64,000 nt of DNA from Sinorhizobium medicae. GTDB lineage: Bacteria > Pseudomonadota > Alphaproteobacteria > Rhizobiales > Rhizobiaceae. The position numbers and the translations under genes were made by a program. Where the stretch lies: positions 62,001 through 126,000 of the forward strand of contig NZ_VITA01000009.1 of the NCBI RefSeq assembly GCF_007827695.1. The letters run 5' to 3'. Shown piece by piece: positions 29,901 through 37,777 of this stretch (positions within the stretch are counted from its first letter, which is position 1; each line of letters opens with the position of its first letter). Under the pieces are notes generated by a model. It had not been told where the DNA came from, did not search any database, and was given only the letters and a program-made list of their open reading frames with translations.

Positions 29901-32900
29901 TCCGACAGCCTGAGCCAGACGGTCCAACAGGACGTGACCGGCGACGGCGCCGCGGACCTTATTGCAAGCGACCGGATCGCATTGAACGCCGACGGGACCC
30001 GAACCGAAACCATCGACACCAGGAGCGGCAACGGCACCCTGCTCGGCTCCACCGTGAAGACGGTCAGCGCCGAGCGCAAGACGACGACGGTCGCCATCGA
30101 TGCGGACGGCGACGGCACCATCGACCTCCAGACGGTTTCCGTGATGGCGAGCGACGGAAGCGCTGTCGTGACCGAGCGTGCAACCGCGTCGAACGGCGCC
30201 TTGCTGGCGCAATCGAAGTCTACGGCGAGCCGGGACGGCTTGAAGCAGGTTCTGCTTACCGACGCCGATGGCGACGGCACGTTCGAGCATGAGGCCGCGA
30301 CCGAAACGACCCTCGGTGCGGACGGCAGCCGTACGGTTACCAGCACGTTGCGCGCGGGCAACGGCACCCTGATCGAGCGAACGGTTTCGAAAACCAGCGA
30401 CGACGGCTTTGCGGCGTCGGTCGAAACGGATGCCAACGGCGACGGTATCGTCGACCTTCGTGCAAGCGAGACGAAGCGGATCAACGCCGATGGCTCGGTT
30501 ACGGTCACGGTGAAGAACCAGCAAGGCACCAGCATCGTCGGCAGCACGGAAACGGCCACCAGCGGCAACGGCCTCACGCGGACGATCCGGACCGACGCGG
30601 ACGGCAATGGTACGGTGGATACGACCGCCACGAGCACGCGCGTGCTGCAGGCGAACGGTTCGATAACGGACACGGTCACCGTCACCAGTGGGTCTGGCGC
30701 CACCCTTTCGCGCACCGTGACGACGTCGAGCGCCGACGGCAGAAGCCTGTCGACGGCGGCCGACATCGACGGCGACCTGAAGGACGACGTGACCAACGTC
30801 ACCCTCGTCAATGCCGACGGTTCGGCTACGTCGACGGCATCGACTTTCGCGAGCGCGAAGCTTCAGTCCCGGTCGACAGCGACCACGAGCGCCAACGGCC
30901 TGGTCACGAAATCCGAGACGGATGCGAACGGCGACGGCGTTGCGGATCGCGCGGTGGAGACGGCGACAGTCCTGAATGCCAGCGGCGGCAGGACCGTGAC
31001 CGTTCGCGAATTCGGCGCGCATGGCGCGGTGAAATCGAAGACCGTTGTCGAGACCAGCGCCAATGGCCTCTCGGAGACGACACAATGGTCGGCCACCGGG
31101 GACAAGGTGACGCGATCCAGAACAATGACGGCCACCGTCAATGCCGACGGCAGCACCGGTTCGGCCGAGAGCTATTTCAAGGCCGGGGGGGCGCTCGAAA
31201 GCAAGATCGTCTCGGCGACCAGCGCCGACAGGAAGACGACGACTGTCGCGGGCGATATGGACGGCAACGGCGTGATCGACCGCAAGGCGGTCAGCACCGT
31301 CAATGCCGACGGCAGCACGACGACGGTCCTGTCCGACCTCGGCAGCGACGGCGTCAAGGTCGTCGGCAGGAAGACGGTGACCGCGAGCGGTAACGGCCTG
31401 AAGACGACATCCGATTACGACACCGACGGCAACGGCGCGCTCGATACGCGCTTCACCTCGTCGACGGCGTTCAACGGCAACGGCAGCAGGACGGAAACAG
31501 TCACGCGACAGGATGGCGCTCTGAAGACGCAGGAGAAGGCGGTTACGGAGATCTCCGCGGACGAACTGAGCATCACGCGGAAATGGGACCTCAACGGCGA
31601 CGGCAGCTTCGAGAGGAGCCGCACCGACGTGACGAAGCGCAATGCCGACGGCTCCGTGACGAGAAAAGTCAGCGAACTCAGCGGCACGACGTCCACGCGC
31701 CAGGCCGAGACCACGACGAGCGCCAATGGGCTGTCGGTCACCCACCGGTGGGACCTCGACGGCAACGGCAGCTACGATCAGTCTTCGACGGACACGACCG
31801 TGCTGAACGGCAACGGTTCCGTGACGCGATCAGTGACGAGCAAAAAGGCCGACGGTTCGCAGATCGCCAGATCGGTCGAGACGCGAAGTGCCGACGGCCG
31901 TAGCGTCACGGTCACGGAAGACCGGACGGCACTCGGGCTCGCCAGCCGCGCGTTGGTCAGCTCCAAGACGACGCTTGCGGACGGCTCGGTGGTCGAGACG
32001 CTGTCTATTCTCGACGCAGCGAAGAAGCTTGCGGAGAAGCAGACGACGACCGCGAGCGCAGACAGCCGGGAAATCAGCATCGTCCGCGACAGCGATGGCG
32101 ACGGCAAGACGGATCAAACCGAAACCTATACGCGCTTCGTCGACGGATCGCAGTCGACCGTCATCACCGGCTATAGCAAATCCGGCACGAAACTCGATGG
32201 CACCACGATCACGACCTCGGCCGACGGGCGGACGACGACCACATCTTGGGATCTCGACGGCAACGGTACGACGGACCGCCTGCGCAGAACGGTGCTGACG
32301 GCCAATGCCGACGGAAGCGAAAACACCGTTTCAACCGACACGACGGCCGCCGGCGCGATCCGGAGCAAAACGGCCGCGAAGGTGAGCGCCGACGGCCGGA
32401 GCGAACTCGTCTCGCGCGACCTCAACGGCGATGGCTTGACCGACAGCACGGAAACGACCGTCAGGGACCTCTCCGGCGCGGCCGTCACGACCATCGTCAA
32501 CAATGCGGAAGCACGCAAAACCTCCTATCTCATCGATAGCGATGTCGCCTGGAAGGAGGCGATCGCCGCAAAGAGCGAGATCGCCGTGACCGCCGACGGC
32601 AACGGCCGGACCATGCGCTCCGACTTCGACGGCAACGGCACCTACGAATATGCCGAAATGGCGGCGACGCAGATCGACGGGTCCGTCTTGAGCACGATCA
32701 CTGAGACGGACAGCAAGGGCGCGGTCATTGCCAGGGGCACGAGGATCGAAAGCGCCGACGGCCGGACCGTGAAACTCGAGAAAGATGCCGATAATGACGG
32801 CGACCGCGACCGGACACAGACGGCCGTAACCCATCTCGACGGCGCGGTCACGCTGACCACCGTCGAGTGGACCTCGGCCACCAGCATCAAGGAAACGGTG

Positions 32901-34199
32901 ACCGAGAGCTTCAACGCCACCGGCAAGCTGACCCGCCGCCTGACGACGGACGCCGCCGGCAAGCGAACGCAGGAACTGCTGCTGCTCGCCGACGGAACGA
33001 TGACCGACTCCGTCTATGACGGCGCAAGCGGGAAAACGCTATCCGTCACCAGGCTCAGCAAGGACGGAGTCCCGGTTACCGCTACGTTCTACGATCCGCT
33101 CGGCGCAGAGAAATGGAAGGAGGCGACGCAGACCTTCGACGCTGCGGGAGAACTCATCAAGCAGGTTCAGTCGAATGACGACGGGTCCAGGCAGACCGAT
33201 ACGTTCGATGTCGCCAAAAAGCAGAGCTGGGCGCAGCAGACGGATGTCAACGACAAAGCGGGCGCCCTCACCCAGCGTTCCTACCTGAACGACGACAAGA
33301 CGCGCGTCACCACATTCTACGATGTCGCGAAAGCGAAACCCTGGTCGAGCGCCGTGCAATATTTCGACGCTGCGGGCAAGATGACGAAGCAGGTTCAGAC
33401 GAATGACGACGGGTCCAAACAGACCGATACGTTCGATGTCGCCAAAAAGCAAAGCTGGGCGCAGCAGACGGACCTCAACGACAAAGCCGGGGCGTTGACG
33501 CAACGCTCCTATCTCAACGACGACAAAACGCGGACGACCACGCTTTACGACCCTGCCAAGGCCAAATCCTGGTCCACCGTCACCCAATATTTCGACGCTG
33601 CCGGCAAACTGAGCAAGCAGGAGCAGGTCAACGACAACGGCACGAAAGTGACGGACTGGTTCGATCTGACCGACGCGCAGACCTGGGACCGGCAGACCTA
33701 TTTCTATGACAAGGCCGGTGTGCGGACCCAGCGCTCGTGGGTCTATGACGACAAGACGAAAACCAACATCTACTACGATACGACCAAGACCAAGGGATAT
33801 TCCAGCCTCACTCAATATCTCGACGTTGCGGGCAAGCTGACCCGGCAAGATGAAGTGAAGGACGACGGCACCAGGCGAATCGACTGGTATGACGTTCCGA
33901 AAGCGCAAACCTGGACGCAGCAGACGGACCTGTTCGACAAGGCCGGGGCCCGCACCCAGCGCTCCTTCCTGTACGACGACGGTTCGAAGTCCAACACCTT
34001 CTACGACGTTGCCAAGAGGCAGGCATATTCGAGCCTTACGGACTATCTCGACAAAGCAGGCAAGCTGACGAAACGGCACCAGACGCTGGACAACGGCACG
34101 AAACAGACGGACTGGTTCGACATCGCCAAGACGCAGGCGTGGACGCAGCAGACCTATTCCTATGATGCCGCCGGAGCGACTACGAAAAAGACGGGCTGA
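26895..34199 (+). CDS. Giant repetitive type I secreted protein, main frame (FrpC-like calcium-loop module plus two repeat families)
   Basis: The product is 2,434 residues from a GTG with GGAGGG seven bases upstream. Residues about 1-185 are a unique globular domain I do not recognise (His29 in ISHLGI; NSNSAAAYVMRMLG near 137). Residues about 186-275 form a Pro-rich linker and about 276-412 a Gly/Ser/Lys-rich linker. Residues about 415-535 carry a FrpC-like calcium-loop module (LLDLTGNG, FFVDLDGSG, LDIGGDGKI, FDTNGNGTLDAGD). From about 586 to 2020 there are about 25 units of about 56 residues, each with a DxDGDGxxD-type loop. From about 2066 on there are 38-residue YD-like units (AGKMTKQVQTNDDG...). 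No signal peptide is seen. The exporter genes downstream indicate type I secretion. The frame ends in the middle of a 38-residue unit; the sequence continues in the -1 frame to 35479, so this product lacks the expected C-terminal export signal. Confidence 0.85.
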   Translation: MAERNNVVFSIIEYDIEMFSRVLPGQISHLGIRAEIYGEVREWNFGSFLDGQYEPVGIPGDPRDFLGGFRGQMGMRSTIVGSASVERGLGAALVDQIAAFASDLYNRQINYEPVPNRLGRQANSNSAAAYVMRMLGIDPNSLSYQGNPVGLNVDLSDRRFGLPSPGFYSGRAHADYLDWQYGDAVPTPAPRPTDLAPSVTSPVPQPSGVQQPPILSPINYVPGAPIGVSQTPATPITAPSAVFPNAPVSAPTVSAPPNPVAPSSLVNIIDQNPQKPSSLNPNKSQKSTKSGKQGGGTNRNSDRGGSRSGDHYGGVDRNGGFGGSKSTSGGISSKNSGSGGKSGGSSPKDKGSKSTGKSGGGWGNGNSPGDTARGNGFGGSGPSVGKDPGGRSFQHEGKRDNNQKSKSTGGFGGLSVPVLLDLTGNGLAVDPLSSSSFFVDLDGSGYLHRMASAGAGTGMLVLDIGGDGKISDASEFVFTEWDKSATGDLEAVRNVFDTNGNGTLDAGDARWSEFKVLVDGTMVTLDSLGIASIDLTPRGSGQNFADGSAILGTTTYTRTDGSTGTVGDAALAVDGNGYLIRRSSETSADGSTTEDVFGYSPDGRLAFRNLITRSADGQSTFTQFDDDGNGTFDRSQRIEVTTDAGGNRHRVVSNFNADGSLRDRTTTTTGAGGRTVTTTIDQDGDGTADQSEIFTTNADGSTTTVTRALAPDGSLLGEVKVAGSADGLSKTTSTDENGDGGYDSVISDVTTINSEGERVRTVDTRNADGSLRDRSTTTTAADGRSRSIFSDFDGDGVTDERQEVRISAGEDGSTTTDIAAYSSDDALLGREETTASADGKRTTTRSDLDGDGTVDRTMTIAMVSQADGASTQTETATSADGTLLSRTVTSRSADGKLVTTEADANGDGAVERLTKITVGGDGATTEEIAETHPNGTAAGRSVKLTAADGLSWIRTTDIDGNGATDRTESSTTTINADGSRTETAAIRSGNGSLIGQSVTTTSSDSLSQTVQQDVTGDGAADLIASDRIALNADGTRTETIDTRSGNGTLLGSTVKTVSAERKTTTVAIDADGDGTIDLQTVSVMASDGSAVVTERATASNGALLAQSKSTASRDGLKQVLLTDADGDGTFEHEAATETTLGADGSRTVTSTLRAGNGTLIERTVSKTSDDGFAASVETDANGDGIVDLRASETKRINADGSVTVTVKNQQGTSIVGSTETATSGNGLTRTIRTDADGNGTVDTTATSTRVLQANGSITDTVTVTSGSGATLSRTVTTSSADGRSLSTAADIDGDLKDDVTNVTLVNADGSATSTASTFASAKLQSRSTATTSANGLVTKSETDANGDGVADRAVETATVLNASGGRTVTVREFGAHGAVKSKTVVETSANGLSETTQWSATGDKVTRSRTMTATVNADGSTGSAESYFKAGGALESKIVSATSADRKTTTVAGDMDGNGVIDRKAVSTVNADGSTTTVLSDLGSDGVKVVGRKTVTASGNGLKTTSDYDTDGNGALDTRFTSSTAFNGNGSRTETVTRQDGALKTQEKAVTEISADELSITRKWDLNGDGSFERSRTDVTKRNADGSVTRKVSELSGTTSTRQAETTTSANGLSVTHRWDLDGNGSYDQSSTDTTVLNGNGSVTRSVTSKKADGSQIARSVETRSADGRSVTVTEDRTALGLASRALVSSKTTLADGSVVETLSILDAAKKLAEKQTTTASADSREISIVRDSDGDGKTDQTETYTRFVDGSQSTVITGYSKSGTKLDGTTITTSADGRTTTTSWDLDGNGTTDRLRRTVLTANADGSENTVSTDTTAAGAIRSKTAAKVSADGRSELVSRDLNGDGLTDSTETTVRDLSGAAVTTIVNNAEARKTSYLIDSDVAWKEAIAAKSEIAVTADGNGRTMRSDFDGNGTYEYAEMAATQIDGSVLSTITETDSKGAVIARGTRIESADGRTVKLEKDADNDGDRDRTQTAVTHLDGAVTLTTVEWTSATSIKETVTESFNATGKLTRRLTTDAAGKRTQELLLLADGTMTDSVYDGASGKTLSVTRLSKDGVPVTATFYDPLGAEKWKEATQTFDAAGELIKQVQSNDDGSRQTDTFDVAKKQSWAQQTDVNDKAGALTQRSYLNDDKTRVTTFYDVAKAKPWSSAVQYFDAAGKMTKQVQTNDDGSKQTDTFDVAKKQSWAQQTDLNDKAGALTQRSYLNDDKTRTTTLYDPAKAKSWSTVTQYFDAAGKLSKQEQVNDNGTKVTDWFDLTDAQTWDRQTYFYDKAGVRTQRSWVYDDKTKTNIYYDTTKTKGYSSLTQYLDVAGKLTRQDEVKDDGTRRIDWYDVPKAQTWTQQTDLFDKAGARTQRSFLYDDGSKSNTFYDVAKRQAYSSLTDYLDKAGKLTKRHQTLDNGTKQTDWFDIAKTQAWTQQTYSYDAAGATTKKTG
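33161..33616 (+). repeat. Tandem 228 bp duplication within the 38-residue repeats
   Basis: Two consecutive 228 bp blocks (33161-33388 and 33389-33616) correspond to two 38-codon units each. Their first 100 or so bases differ at only a few positions (for example GCAGGTTCAG at 33161 and 33389). This is the closest pair of units in the gene and suggests recent unequal exchange or slippage. Confidence 0.75.
34173..34199 (+). other. Frame break / candidate -1 frameshift site in the giant gene
   Basis: GGAG (34173-34176) is followed eight bases later by AAAAAG (34185-34190), read AAA AAG in the main frame, then a TGA stop at 34197. A -1 shift on AAAAAG would continue as DGLNDNGTK, keeping the exact 38-residue spacing of the repeats. 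A single-base deletion at the same place would look identical. No strong downstream hairpin is evident. Confidence 0.55.
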
Positions 34200-35479
34200 A
34201 CGATAACGGCACCAAAAACATCATCTTCTACGATGTCGCCAAGGCAAAAACCTATTCCAGCCTCACCCAATACCTCGACGCAGCGGGCAAGCTGACGAAG
34301 CAGGTGCAGATCAATGACAACGGCACCAAGCAGACGGACTGGTACGATCTCGCCGACACGAAGGCGTGGTGGCAGCAGACAGATTGGAACGATGCCTCCG
34401 GCGCGCTGACGCAGCGTTCGTATCTGGACGATAGCAAGACGCGGGTGACGACGAAATACGATCCGGGAAAGACGCAGAAATGGACGACTATCGTTCAGAA
34501 TTTCGATGCCGCCGGCAAGATGACGACGCAGGTCCAATCGAACGACGATGGGTCGAAGGAAACGACGACATACGACGTGGCGAATGCTGAGAAGTGGTCG
34601 CAGTTGAGCGATGTTACTGACACAGCAGGAAAACTCGTGGAGCGCTCACAGCTGAACGATGACAAGTCCCGCACTATCATCACAGACGATCCATCCGGCG
34701 CACACCGAACCACAAAGCATTTCAATGCGGCTGGGCAACTCGTAGAGTCAAGCGATCTAAGTGGAGGTGTTTTAAAGACGACCTACTATGACTTTGATAA
34801 CTCGAAATCGTGGGCACATTGGACTCACGGGTTGATGATCCCCCGACCGCTCGCCCCATTGACATTTCAATCCACGACTTGGGACAACGGAAAGGTCACC
34901 AGCGGCAAACCACCCGTCCTCCTCGACCTCAACGGCGACGATCACATCGACCTCCGCCCCTTCAATCCATTGGCCACGAACGGCCCTGCCTTCGACTGGG
35001 ATGGCGACGGCACACGCGACGCGACCGCCTGGTTCGGACCGGAAGACGGCATTCTCGCGATCGACCTTGCAGCCAACGGCGCGTCTGGTTCGGACGGCCT
35101 GATCGACCAAGAACGGGAACTCGCCTTCGCCTCCTGGGCCGAAGGCGGCGGAGTGGCTTCCGACATGGAGGGCTTGAGGCTGGTCTTCGATACCAACCGC
35201 GACAATGCCCTCGACGCGCAGGATGCGCGCTGGAACGAATTCCGGGTCTGGCAGGATCACAATCAGAACGGCGTCACCGATACCGGCGAGCTCATGACCA
35301 TGTCGGAAGCGGGCATCCGGCTCGTCAACCTGCTGCCATCCACCGACGGAGCAAAGGCCTTCGACGACGGCTCTGTCATCACCGGCACGAGCTCGATGAC
35401 GATGACGGATGGCACGACGAGGCTCGTCGCCGACACCACTCTGGCATTCCGCCCGTCCAGCCTCAACCAGGTCGCCTGA
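34191..35479 (+). CDS. C-terminal part of the giant secreted protein (-1 frame)
   Basis: This frame continues the 38-residue repeats without loss of register (about five units), then a linker, then a second FrpC-like calcium-loop module (PVLLDLNGDDHIDL, FDWDGDGTRDATAWFG, FDTNRDNALDAQDARW, WQDHNQNGVTD) and a short C-terminal tail (TLAFRPSSLNQVA). If translated alone, the first usable start is the GTG at 34304, which lacks a ribosome site. It is therefore best seen as the end of the gene at 26895, reached by frameshifting or separated by mutation or sequence error. In type I systems the uncleaved export signal lies at the extreme C-terminus, so this part should be needed for secretion. Confidence 0.75.
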
Positions 35480-35490
35480 CGGGGGACCGG

Positions 35491-35524
35491 AGCCCCGCGG
35501 CCGTTCGTCCGCGGGGATTGTTCA
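35491..35524 (+). terminator. GC-rich hairpin between substrate gene and exporter genes
   Basis: A perfect 8 bp stem CCCCGCGG/CCGCGGGG with an eight-base loop lies 14 bases after the stop of the secreted protein and is followed by ATTGTTC. The T run is weak, so partial termination or mRNA 3'-end protection is more likely than a full stop. Confidence 0.45.
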
Positions 35525-35596
35525 ACGCAATCCTGTTGCAAGCAACATTCGCAGTCATCGAAATGCCGGGAGGCGGCCGGAGGACAAAGCTGCCAC

Positions 35597-37777
35597 ATGC
35601 ATAGAGTAGCGACATCATCACCCGGCGAAGTACCTGCAGAACGCATCGGAGAAAGGCAGCCGGACAGCGGCCTGTCGGCGCTTTCCGCCATCGCCGGCTA
35701 TTACCGCCTGCCGGCGAATGCCGGGGCAATTGCCCGTCAACTGGCCATCACCGGCCCCGCCGGTACCGACGACCTCCTGAGAGCCGCACGCCTGATCGGC
35801 CTCAAAGCCCGGTCGATTGCCGCGACGGCCGGCCGTATCGCTACGATGCCGGTGCCGGCAATCGCCTGCCTCACGGATAGTTCCTTCGCCGTCTTCGGCG
35901 GCAAATCCGGCGAAGGGAGCTTTCGGCTCGTCAATCCGGTCGATTTTTCCAGCCGCGATGTCGATACCGCCGAACTGCTGCGGCTCACGGGCGGACGGTT
36001 CATCCTGATTCAGCGGCGCTTCGGCGGACCGGGCGCTGATCCGGCAGCATTCGGTTTTCGCTGGTTCCTGCCGTCGATCTGGCGCTACCGCCGCGCCTTC
36101 GGACATGTGTTGATCGCATCGCTGTTCGTCCAGCTCTTCGCACTGATCACGCCGCTTTTCTTCCAGGTCGTCGTCGACAAGGTGCTGGCGCATCGCAGCT
36201 ATTCGACGCTGATCGTGCTCGTCGTCGGGCTTGCCGTCGTCGGCCTCTTCGATGTCGTGCTCCAATATCTGCGCACCTATGCATTGTCGCACACCACCAA
36301 CCGCATCGATGTCGAGTTGGGGCGCCGGCTGTTCCGGCATCTTCTCAGCCTGCCGCTCGACTATTTCGAGACGCGACCCACCGGCCAGACCGTCGCCCGC
36401 ATCCGCGAACTCGAAACCATCCGTGCCTTCCTCACTGGCCAAGGGCTCTTTTCCGGCCTCGATCTGATCTTCACCTTCGTCTTCATCTTCGTGCTCTTCA
36501 GCTATTCCAAGACGCTTGCCTGGATCGTCGTCGCCTCGATCCCCTTCTATCTCGCCATCGGTTTTCTCGTTCGTCCGTTCCTGAAGGAGCGCATCGACGA
36601 GAAGTTCGAACGCGGAGCCTGGAGCCAGCAGTTGTTGGTAGAAACGGTGGTCGGCGTGCAGACGTTGAAGGCAGCGGCGGTCGAGCCCGTCGTATCGGCC
36701 GATTGGGAGGAGCGGCTCGCAGCCTATGTGAAATCGTCCTTTCTCGCGACGATGCTTGCCGCAAAGGGCCAGAATGCCGTTCAATACATCAACAAGGTGA
36801 CCAGCGCCGCCCTGCTGCTTTTCGGCGCACAGGCGGTGATCGACGGCCATTTGACGGTCGGGGCGCTCGTCGCCTTCAACATGATCGCGGGCCAGGTCTC
36901 GCAGCCTATCCTTCGTCTTTCACAGCTTTGGCAGGATTTTCAGCAGGTCCAGGTCTCCGTTTCGCGCCTCGCCGACATCCTCAATGCGCCGGCGGAGCCA
37001 CGCCCCGCCGCGACCATCAGCCTCCCGCCCCCACGCGGCGCCATCGCCTTCAAATCGGTCGGCTTTCGCTACGCGCACAATGCTCCGGACGTGTTGAAAA
37101 ATGTGACGCTCGCGGTTCGCCCCGGCGAGGTGCTTGGCATCGTTGGACCTTCAGGATCGGGGAAATCGACGCTGACGAAGCTCGTACAGCGCTTCTACAT
37201 TCCGCAAACCGGTCAGGTCTTCGTCGATGGCCACGATATCGCCCAGGTCGACCCGGCCTGGCTGCGCGCCGGAATCGGCGTCGTGCTCCAGGAGAACATG
37301 CTCTTCAACCGCTCGATCCACGACAATATCGCACTGGCCAATCCGGCGATGTCGCGCGCGGCGGTGATGCGGGTCGCGCGCCTTTCCGGCGCGGACGAAT
37401 TCATCGCGAAACTTCCGCGCGGTTACGACACGCAGATCGAGGAGCGCGGTGCCAATCTCTCCGGCGGTCAGCGGCAGCGGCTGGCGATCGCTCGCGCGCT
37501 CGCCACGAATCCCCCGATCCTTATTCTCGACGAGGCCACGAGTGCCCTCGATTACGAGAGCGAGCGTATCGTTCTCGCCAATATGCGCGAGATCGTGAAG
37601 GGCCGCACCGTGATCATCATCGCCCATCGCCTCGCGACCGTGCGCCACTGCGATCGGATCATCGGCATGAAGGACGGCCGCATCATCGAGGAAGGCTCCC
37701 ATGAGGTCCTGGTCGCCCGACCGAACGGGCTCTATTCGCATCTCTGGCAGCTCCAGACAGGGGCCGCACAGGCATGA
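35597..37777 (+). CDS. Type I secretion ABC transporter (HlyB/LapB type) with degenerate C39-like domain
   Basis: This 726-residue protein has three parts. Residues about 22-145 form a C39-peptidase-like domain in which the usual catalytic Cys is absent (SGLSALSAIAGYYRLP), as in HlyB-type exporters that bind rather than cut their substrate. Residues about 155-440 hold six membrane helices. The nucleotide-binding domain has Walker A GPSGSGKST (about 517), signature LSGGQRQR (about 620), Walker B ILILDEA (about 642) and the His switch AHRL. It overlaps hlyD by four bases. Its place directly after the giant repeat protein makes that protein the likely cargo. No TolC-type outer-membrane partner is in the window. 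Confidence 0.92.
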   Translation: MHRVATSSPGEVPAERIGERQPDSGLSALSAIAGYYRLPANAGAIARQLAITGPAGTDDLLRAARLIGLKARSIAATAGRIATMPVPAIACLTDSSFAVFGGKSGEGSFRLVNPVDFSSRDVDTAELLRLTGGRFILIQRRFGGPGADPAAFGFRWFLPSIWRYRRAFGHVLIASLFVQLFALITPLFFQVVVDKVLAHRSYSTLIVLVVGLAVVGLFDVVLQYLRTYALSHTTNRIDVELGRRLFRHLLSLPLDYFETRPTGQTVARIRELETIRAFLTGQGLFSGLDLIFTFVFIFVLFSYSKTLAWIVVASIPFYLAIGFLVRPFLKERIDEKFERGAWSQQLLVETVVGVQTLKAAAVEPVVSADWEERLAAYVKSSFLATMLAAKGQNAVQYINKVTSAALLLFGAQAVIDGHLTVGALVAFNMIAGQVSQPILRLSQLWQDFQQVQVSVSRLADILNAPAEPRPAATISLPPPRGAIAFKSVGFRYAHNAPDVLKNVTLAVRPGEVLGIVGPSGSGKSTLTKLVQRFYIPQTGQVFVDGHDIAQVDPAWLRAGIGVVLQENMLFNRSIHDNIALANPAMSRAAVMRVARLSGADEFIAKLPRGYDTQIEERGANLSGGQRQRLAIARALATNPPILILDEATSALDYESERIVLANMREIVKGRTVIIIAHRLATVRHCDRIIGMKDGRIIEEGSHEVLVARPNGLYSHLWQLQTGAAQA

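Noticed and set aside
27723-31765. Leftward open frames opposite the giant gene
   Set aside because: They arise because the repeats avoid stop codons in antisense; the translations are Val/Arg-rich mirror images of the repeats.
28650-34900. Repeats in the giant gene as a CRISPR array
   Set aside because: The units are coding, in frame, diverged and contiguous without spacers.
33090-35479. Polymorphic toxin (Rhs-type) with C-terminal toxin tip
   Set aside because: The 38-residue units resemble YD repeats, but no Rhs core or toxin domain follows; the end is a calcium-loop module, and the exporter is type I.
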